Positions 6,236-11,286 of a stretch of DNA of 11,286 bases are shown in pieces. The notes beneath the pieces are model-generated. The model was given only the letters and a program-made list of their open reading frames with translations. It searched no databases and had not been told where the DNA came from. This DNA is from Bacteroidales bacterium (GTDB taxonomy: Bacteria > Bacteroidota > Bacteroidia > Bacteroidales > UBA932). Where the stretch lies: positions 1 to 11,286 of the forward strand of contig JAEDLO010000054.1 of NCBI GenBank assembly GCA_016295245.1. Direction: 5' to 3'. The translations under genes were made by a program, and so were the position numbers. The first letter of the stretch is position 1; each line of letters opens with the position of its first letter.

Positions 6236-7706
6236 CTCTTGAATAGTTAGGGGTTTCTTTGGTAATGGTTATATCGTGCGGGTGGCTCTCTGCCATACCG
6301 CTGGCTGTAACTCTGGTGAACTTGGCGCTCTTGAGGGCGGTAAGGTCAGCCGCTCCGCAGTAACCCATACCTGAGCGCAGGCCGCCTACTAGCTGGTAAA
6401 CCGTCTCGGCGAGGGTTCCCTTGTATGGCACGCGACCTACGATTCCCTCCGGAACGAGCTTCTTGGCATCAGCCTTGTCCGACTGGAAGTAGCGGTCCTT
6501 CGAACCGGCCTCCATAGCGTCGATAGAGCCCATACCGCGATATGACTTGAACTTACGTCCGTTGTAGATGATGGTCTCGCCCGGAGCCTCTTCGGTGCCG
6601 GCGAACATCGAGCCGCACATCACGCAATCACCGCCGGCTGCGAGAGCCTTGACGATGTCGCCGGAGTAGCGGAGTCCGCCGTCGGCGATAAGTGTTGCGC
6701 CTGAGCCCTTGACTGCATTGTAGGCGCTTGAGATGGCGCTGAGCTGAGGAACGCCCACACCTGCCACGATGCGGGTGGTACAGATGGAGCCAGGGCCGAT
6801 GCCGACCTTTACGCCGTCTGCTCCGGCCTCAACCAAAGCCCTTGCGGCCTCTTCGGTGGCGATATTGCCGACCACGACGTCCAATGAGCTGTACTGGGCC
6901 TTGACCTTCTTGAGAAGCTCGATTACGGACTTGGAGTGGCCGTGGGCGCAGTCAAGCACAACTGCATCGACGCCTTCGTCATTGAGGGCGCCCACCCTGT
7001 CGAGAGCGTCAGGGGTGATGCCTATGCCGGCGGCTACCCTGAGGCGGCCGAGACTGTCCTTGCAGGCATCGGGATTGAGTCTCTCCTTGATGAGGTCCTT
7101 GTAAGTGATCAGACCTACAATCTTGCCCTCGTTGTCAACTACAGGGAGCTTTTCGACTTTGTATTTCTGGAGAACCGACTTGACATATTCACGGTCGGTG
7201 TGGTTTGCAGGGATGGTGACAAGCCCCTCAGAAGTCATTGCATCCTTGATAAGGACTGACATATCGTCCTGGAAACGCACGTCACGGTTGGTCACGATAC
7301 CGACGAGATGGCCCTCGGAAGATACTACAGGGATGCCGCCGATGTGGTTGTCGTGCATAATGCGCAGGGCGTCGCCCACGGTCTGGGTCTGCTCGATGGT
7401 CACAGGATCGTTGATCATACCGTTCTCAGAGCGCTTTACCTTGCGGACTTCGGCAGCCTGGGCTGCTATGCTCATATTCTTGTGGATGACGCCGATTCCT
7501 CCCTCACGTGCGAGGGCGATGGCCATAGGAGCCTCGGTTACGGTGTCCATTGCAGCGGACACGATAGGGATGTTGAGAGTAATGTTTCTTGAAAAACGGG
7601 TCTTCAGACTGACCTCTCGGGGCAAGACCTCTGAGTATGCCGGGATAAGCAGCACATCGTCAAATGTAAGGCCTTCCATTGCGATTCTTTCATCGATAAA
7701 TGACAT
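6228..7706 (-). CDS. guaB: IMP dehydrogenase
   Basis: Oxidises IMP to XMP with NAD+, the committed step toward GMP. The 492-residue protein is full length. The barrel starts with LTFDDVLLIPAYSE (13-26) and is interrupted by two CBS domains at about 95-205, which in this family can bind adenine or guanine nucleotides and regulate activity. The catalytic loop GPGSICTTR carries Cys309, and the flap has the Arg405-Tyr406 pair in KDRYF. It is the first gene behind the promoter at 7732-7763 and overlaps guaA by 8 nt, so the two consecutive enzymes are co-expressed. The ATG at 7706 matches the usual N-terminus (SFIDERIAMEGLTFDDV). Confidence 0.98.
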   Translation of the reverse strand: MSFIDERIAMEGLTFDDVLLIPAYSEVLPREVSLKTRFSRNITLNIPIVSAAMDTVTEAPMAIALAREGGIGVIHKNMSIAAQAAEVRKVKRSENGMINDPVTIEQTQTVGDALRIMHDNHIGGIPVVSSEGHLVGIVTNRDVRFQDDMSVLIKDAMTSEGLVTIPANHTDREYVKSVLQKYKVEKLPVVDNEGKIVGLITYKDLIKERLNPDACKDSLGRLRVAAGIGITPDALDRVGALNDEGVDAVVLDCAHGHSKSVIELLKKVKAQYSSLDVVVGNIATEEAARALVEAGADGVKVGIGPGSICTTRIVAGVGVPQLSAISSAYNAVKGSGATLIADGGLRYSGDIVKALAAGGDCVMCGSMFAGTEEAPGETIIYNGRKFKSYRGMGSIDAMEAGSKDRYFQSDKADAKKLVPEGIVGRVPYKGTLAETVYQLVGGLRSGMGYCGAADLTALKSAKFTRVTASGMAESHPHDITITKETPNYSRGE

Positions 7707-7731
7707 AGTGAAGGGACTTTAATTTGGCGGA

Positions 7732-7763
7732 CAAAGGTAAGAAAAAAAGAGCGTTCCGGCAAA
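7732..7763 (-). promoter_or_regulatory. Bacteroidota-type promoter of the guaB operon
   Basis: Read on the minus strand, TTTG (7760-7763) is followed after 20 nt by TACCTTTG (7732-7739). These match the Bacteroidota -33 (TTTG) and -7 (TAnnTTTG) elements at the normal spacing. Transcription would start near 7725, leaving a leader of about 20 nt, too short for a riboswitch. The -33 element lies 6 nt past the stop of the upstream transporter gene. A T-tract sits between the two elements (7741-7749), but no hairpin precedes it, so I do not call a terminator here and read-through from the purH-side genes remains possible. Confidence 0.85.
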
Positions 7764-7768
7764 TTATT

Positions 7769-8716
7769 TTACTTCCGTTTCCGATACAGCTGATAACTGT
7801 TGTAGCAATTGTGCCAGATGCTGTAGAATCCTCCTGCAAGAGAGGTTACCGGCGTCATGAAAGTATAGCCCATCCAGATGGCGAAGACCGTGTTTTTCTG
7901 GCCCAGAGCCTGACCGGCGGAGATCGGGCAGCGATATTTGCCGCCTATCTTGCGCCCGAGGGCAAACTGCACCACGCAGGCAAGCAGGGAACCCGCGGCG
8001 ATGGCAATAAGGCTCAAAGCCCCGGCGCCGCTGGTGTAGATAGAGCGCGCGCTCATCAGGATGGCAAGGCTCAGGGACAGCGCCCAGATATAAAACGAAA
8101 GGTCGGTGAACTTCAGAATCCGGGCGTGGAGACCCGGCAGCAGGAAGCGGACCACCCAGGCCAGAAGGCAGGGCATAATCAGCAGGGGGAAGACCTTTGC
8201 CATAATCAGCGAGAAGGCAGTCGCGAACGGCAGGCCTTCCGCAGGGTGGACAAGAGGAACTACGGCCGGCACCAGCACCGCCGCTGCCATATTGATAAGC
8301 ACCGTATAGGTCACGACTCCGGCCATATTCCCGCCCAGTTTTCCCGTCACCACGGCGCAGGCCGTCGCAGTCGGGCAGATGAAGCAGAGCATCAGAGACT
8401 CCAGAAACAGGGCCAGGTCGGGATTCAGACCGGGACAAAATATCAGGGGCAGGGAGAAAAGCAGGAAAGAAAGGCACTGAACCAGAAGCAGCCAGCCCAT
8501 CCAGCGGTGCGGCTTCATCGAACGGGGCTCAATCTTGCAGAAGCTCAGGAACAGCATCAGGAACAACAGCAGAGGCTGAATCGTCTTGACGCTTTTGAGC
8601 AGCAGGGGTCCGGCAGGATGCAGAAAGGGCAGGCAGCGATACAGAATATACGCACCTGCCCCGGTAAGCATTGAAAAGACCAGCATCCAGTCACGGATGA
8701 ATTTAGCGCCTTTCAT
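7769..8716 (-). CDS. BASS-family-like membrane transporter
   Basis: A 315-residue protein with about nine hydrophobic segments that resembles the bile acid:sodium symporter (BASS/SBF) superfamily. Two regions support this. ICPTATACAVVTGKLGGN (113-130) corresponds to the family's CPGG-xxSN-xxT stretch at the first crossover, and GQALGQKN (268-275) corresponds to the ExGxQN stretch at the second. Several sodium-site residues known from ASBT of Neisseria appear changed: the Asn of SN is Cys120, Glu260 is Ala270 and Gln264 is Lys274, while Asn275 is kept. The substrate is unknown, and sodium coupling is doubtful. Its start overlaps folD by 14 nt; Met11 (8686) would avoid the overlap. It closes the purH-purD-folD run just before the guaB promoter. 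Confidence 0.75.
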   Translation of the reverse strand: MKGAKFIRDWMLVFSMLTGAGAYILYRCLPFLHPAGPLLLKSVKTIQPLLLFLMLFLSFCKIEPRSMKPHRWMGWLLLVQCLSFLLFSLPLIFCPGLNPDLALFLESLMLCFICPTATACAVVTGKLGGNMAGVVTYTVLINMAAAVLVPAVVPLVHPAEGLPFATAFSLIMAKVFPLLIMPCLLAWVVRFLLPGLHARILKFTDLSFYIWALSLSLAILMSARSIYTSGAGALSLIAIAAGSLLACVVQFALGRKIGGKYRCPISAGQALGQKNTVFAIWMGYTFMTPVTSLAGGFYSIWHNCYNSYQLYRKRK

Positions 8717-9563
8717 TTCTTTCTATGAAACACTCGAGGGTATTTTCCATCAGTTTTGCGATGGTCATCGGGCCGACACCTCCCGGTACCGGAGTGATGT
8801 AGCCTGCCACTTCGGCGGCAGACTCGAAGTCCACGTCGCCGCAAAGGCTTCCGTCATCGCGGCGGTTGATGCCCACATCGATGACGACAGCACCCGGCTT
8901 GACCATATCGCCGGTCACAGTACCCGGTTTGCCGGTGGCAACCACCAGGATATCAGCCAAGCCCACTATGGCCTTGAGGTCCGCCGTTCTGGAATGGGCC
9001 ATTATCACAGTCGCATTCTCATCCAGCAGGAGTTTGGCCACCGGCTTGCCGACTATGTTGCTGCGGCCTACGACCACTGCTATCTTGCCGCTGATCTGAA
9101 CGCCGGTAGTCTTGATGAGGTGGATTACGCCCCTCGGGGTGCAAGGCACGCTGCAACTTTTTCCGGTCCAGAGCGAGCCTACATTGAGGATATGGAAGCC
9201 GTCCACATCCTTTTCCTTGGCGATGGCGTCTATCACCTTATCCTCGTCGATATGGCGAGGGAGCGGCAGCTGCACGAGGATGCCGTCAACGGCCTTCTCG
9301 GCATTGAGCTGGGCAATCTTTGCGAGAAGCACCTCCTCGGGCACATCGGCAGCCATCGTTATCAAGCGCGAATCCATACCCACATAAGCGGCAGCCTTTA
9401 CCTTGTTGCGTACGTAAACCTGGCTTGCAGGGTTCTCGCCCACAATGATTACAGCCAGGCAGGGTTTCCTTCCGTACTGCTCCTGAGCTTGCGCCACCCT
9501 CGCCCTGACCTCGTCCTTGAGGGCGGCTGCTATGGCCTTTCCGTCAATTATCTGTGCTTTCAT
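8703..9563 (-). CDS. folD: Bifunctional methylene-THF dehydrogenase/cyclohydrolase
   Basis: Interconverts 5,10-methylene-THF and 10-formyl-THF in two steps, producing NADPH and the formyl donor for purine synthesis. The 286-residue length is normal. Visible signatures are the substrate-site YVRNK (Tyr50, catalytic Lys54), VQLPLP, DVDGF, PCTPRGV, the cofactor loop GRSNIVGKP, and the C-terminal TPVPGGVGPMT. The gene begins one base after the purD stop, and purH lies just before purD. This places the maker of 10-formyl-THF in the same transcript as an enzyme that consumes it (PurH). Confidence 0.97.
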   Translation of the reverse strand: MKAQIIDGKAIAAALKDEVRARVAQAQEQYGRKPCLAVIIVGENPASQVYVRNKVKAAAYVGMDSRLITMAADVPEEVLLAKIAQLNAEKAVDGILVQLPLPRHIDEDKVIDAIAKEKDVDGFHILNVGSLWTGKSCSVPCTPRGVIHLIKTTGVQISGKIAVVVGRSNIVGKPVAKLLLDENATVIMAHSRTADLKAIVGLADILVVATGKPGTVTGDMVKPGAVVIDVGINRRDDGSLCGDVDFESAAEVAGYITPVPGGVGPMTIAKLMENTLECFIERNERR

Positions 9564-9564
9564 A

Positions 9565-10827
9565 TCATTTGTATTCGAGTGCTATGTGTGCAATGTCCTT
9601 GCGGTAGAAAAGATTGTCGCACTTGATGCGGGCAATCTGCTCATATACCTTGCGGCGCGCATCGGCAATGTCACTGCCACGGCTCACCACCATCATCACG
9701 CGGCCGCCGGCGGTCAGCAGACGGCCATCTGACAGCTTTGTGCCCATATGGTAAACCTGGGCGTCCAGATTCTCGACACCGAGGATCTCGGCACCCTTCT
9801 CATAATGGCCCGGATAACCTTTGGAAGCGAGTACGACGCCGAGGGTTACAGCATCCTCCCACTGCGGCGCCTCAAGCGGCGAAGCTGTGGCAACGGCGTG
9901 GAATACTTCGTAGATGTCGCTGCGCAGAAGCGGGAGCACGACCTCGGTCTCGGGATCGCCGAAGCGGGCGTTGAACTCGATGACCTTGACCCCGTCAGGT
10001 GTTTTCATCAGACCGCCGTAAAGCACGCCGCTGAGCGGGCAGCCTTCTGCGCACATCGCCTTGGCAGTAGCCTTCAGGATATGTTCAAGCGCATATTCGC
10101 GGTCCTCTTCGCTGATGAAAGGAAGTCCGGTATAAGCGCCCATACCTCCGGTGTTCGGGCCCTTGTCGCCGTCGTATGCCCTCTTGTGGTCCTGGGAAAG
10201 AGGCATAGGGTAAACCCTCTCCCCTTCCACGAAGCACATAAACGAGAACTCGGGTCCGGTCAGAAAGTCTTCGATGACCACCTTGCCCTGGCCGAAGGCG
10301 CCGTCACAGAGCATACTGTGCAGTGCTTCCCTGGCCTGATCGAGGTCTTCGGCAATCACCACTCCCTTGCCGGCCGCCAAGCCGTCGTACTTGAGCACGG
10401 TAGGGAAAGGGCGCGAGCTTACATAGTCGAGCGCCGCTTCAAAGTCGGTGAAGCTCCTGTAAGCGGCCGTAGGAATTCCGTACCTGGCCATCAGCTGCTT
10501 GGCGAATTCCTTGCTGCTCTCGATTCTGGTGGCGCTTCGGCTGTGGCCGAAAATCGCGAGTCCAGCCTGCCTGAAGGCATCGACCACGCCTGCGGCCAGG
10601 GAAGCCTCAGGACCGACCACAGTCAGGTCAATTCCTTCGCCTTTGGCGAATGAGAGGAGGGCCTCGACGTCAGTGTCTGCAATCGGAACGTTCTCGGCCT
10701 GAAGGCCTATTCCGGCATTGCCGGGCGCGCAAAAGATCTTTGCCACCTGCGGACTGCGGCTCAAGGCATCAACGATGGCGTGGCACCTGCCGCCTCCGCC
10801 AATGACGAGTACTTTCTTATCTTTCAT
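9565..10827 (-). CDS. purD: Phosphoribosylamine-glycine ligase (GAR synthetase)
   Basis: Joins glycine to 5-phosphoribosylamine with ATP, the second step of de novo purine synthesis. The 420-residue ATP-grasp protein has the N-terminal Rossmann-like domain starting KVLVIGGGGRCHAI and APGNAGI. The ATP-grasp core shows VLKYDGLAAGKGVVIA, SQDHKRAYDGDKGPNTGGMGAY and EFNARFGDPETE. The family signature near the N-terminus is normally GGREHA; here Glu is replaced by Cys15. Every other ATP-grasp motif I can recognise is intact, so an active enzyme is expected. The ATG follows the purH stop by 6 nt, and the TGA stop is one base before folD. Confidence 0.96.
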   Translation of the reverse strand: MKDKKVLVIGGGGRCHAIVDALSRSPQVAKIFCAPGNAGIGLQAENVPIADTDVEALLSFAKGEGIDLTVVGPEASLAAGVVDAFRQAGLAIFGHSRSATRIESSKEFAKQLMARYGIPTAAYRSFTDFEAALDYVSSRPFPTVLKYDGLAAGKGVVIAEDLDQAREALHSMLCDGAFGQGKVVIEDFLTGPEFSFMCFVEGERVYPMPLSQDHKRAYDGDKGPNTGGMGAYTGLPFISEEDREYALEHILKATAKAMCAEGCPLSGVLYGGLMKTPDGVKVIEFNARFGDPETEVVLPLLRSDIYEVFHAVATASPLEAPQWEDAVTLGVVLASKGYPGHYEKGAEILGVENLDAQVYHMGTKLSDGRLLTAGGRVMMVVSRGSDIADARRKVYEQIARIKCDNLFYRKDIAHIALEYK

Positions 10828-10833
10828 AGACGA

Positions 10834-11286
10834 CTAATGCTTGAAATGTCTTACGCCTGTGAAGAGCATAGGGATACCGGCCAGGTCAGCCGCGTCGATG
10901 CTCTCCTGGTCGCGAACGCTGCCGCCCGGCTGAACAATGGCGCTGATGCCGTAAGAGGCTGCGGTCTGAACGCTGTCGGCGAATGGGAAGAAGCCGTCCG
11001 AGCCCATCACCAGACCTTCATTGCGGATGTCCTTGCCTTCCTTGGCAAGAGCCTCGGAAGCCTGCTGGAGAGCGATGGCGGCGGAGCCCACACGATTCAT
11101 CTGGCCTGCTCCCACGCCATAGGTCCTGCCGTCCTTGACAACGACGATGGCGTTGGACTTGACGTGCTTGACTATCTTCCAGGCGAAATCCATATCTGCG
11201 AGCGCAGCCTCGTCCGGACGAGTCTTGGTGACACACATTCCGGCGTTGATGACTTCTTCCGAGCGGTCCTGGTTCTGGACGAGGAG
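10834..11286 (-). CDS. purH: AICAR formyltransferase/IMP cyclohydrolase, C-terminal part
   Basis: Only the last 150 codons are inside the window; the gene continues past the right edge with an open frame and no start. PurH carries out the last two steps to IMP: transfer of a formyl group from 10-formyl-THF to AICAR, and ring closure. What is visible belongs to the AICAR transformylase domain: SNAIVVVKDGRTYGVGAGQMNRV, GSDGFFPFADSV, IVQPGGSVRDQESIDAA and the terminal LFTGVRHFKH, the usual end of the family. The N-terminal cyclohydrolase domain and the Lys-His catalytic pair are outside. purD follows 6 nt later. Confidence 0.96.
   Translation of the reverse strand, partial: LLVQNQDRSEEVINAGMCVTKTRPDEAALADMDFAWKIVKHVKSNAIVVVKDGRTYGVGAGQMNRVGSAAIALQQASEALAKEGKDIRNEGLVMGSDGFFPFADSVQTAASYGISAIVQPGGSVRDQESIDAADLAGIPMLFTGVRHFKH

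Noticed and set aside
7741..7768. Terminator after the BASS-like gene based on the T-tract
   Set aside because: No stable hairpin precedes the T-tract, and the tract falls within the spacer of the guaB promoter.

Overview
The window reads as a chromosomal stretch of a fairly GC-rich Bacteroidota, most likely Bacteroidales. Three things point there: the only clear promoter is of the Bacteroidota type (TTTG, 20-nt spacer, TAnnTTTG); no start codon has a strong Shine-Dalgarno, apart from a purine-rich stretch before guaA; and the gene families include a secreted GH29 fucosidase. The genus cannot be fixed from sequence alone.

All nine recognisable genes lie on the minus strand, so the biology runs from high to low coordinates. 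First comes a purine/folate block: purH (5' part outside the window), purD, folD and a BASS-like membrane transporter. The genes are separated by 6 nt, 1 nt and a 14-nt overlap. A 62-bp gap follows that holds the promoter of a second block: guaB, guaA, a UraA-type NCS2 permease, a HAD-family phosphatase and a secreted GH29 alpha-L-fucosidase. Junctions in the second block are an 8-nt overlap, 18 nt, a 4-nt ATGA overlap and 8 nt. The block ends at a strong hairpin terminator at 801-839.

The metabolic logic is clear for most genes. FolD supplies the 10-formyl-THF used by PurH, PurD and PurH belong to IMP synthesis, and GuaB and GuaA convert IMP to XMP and then GMP. The permease would add base salvage. 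The HAD phosphatase and the fucosidase are not obvious parts of this pathway, which makes the tail of the operon worth attention.

Positions 1-800 hold no convincing gene. The left half contains four 60-bp units with perfect 10-bp inverted ends (TCACCTGCGC / GCGCAGGTGA), arranged as two pairs with the same 13-nt spacer and a 199-bp period. After them comes a G-rich, GC-rich stretch with a 17-bp direct repeat, and then the terminator. This repeat region is the least explained part of the window and the best candidate for something undescribed.
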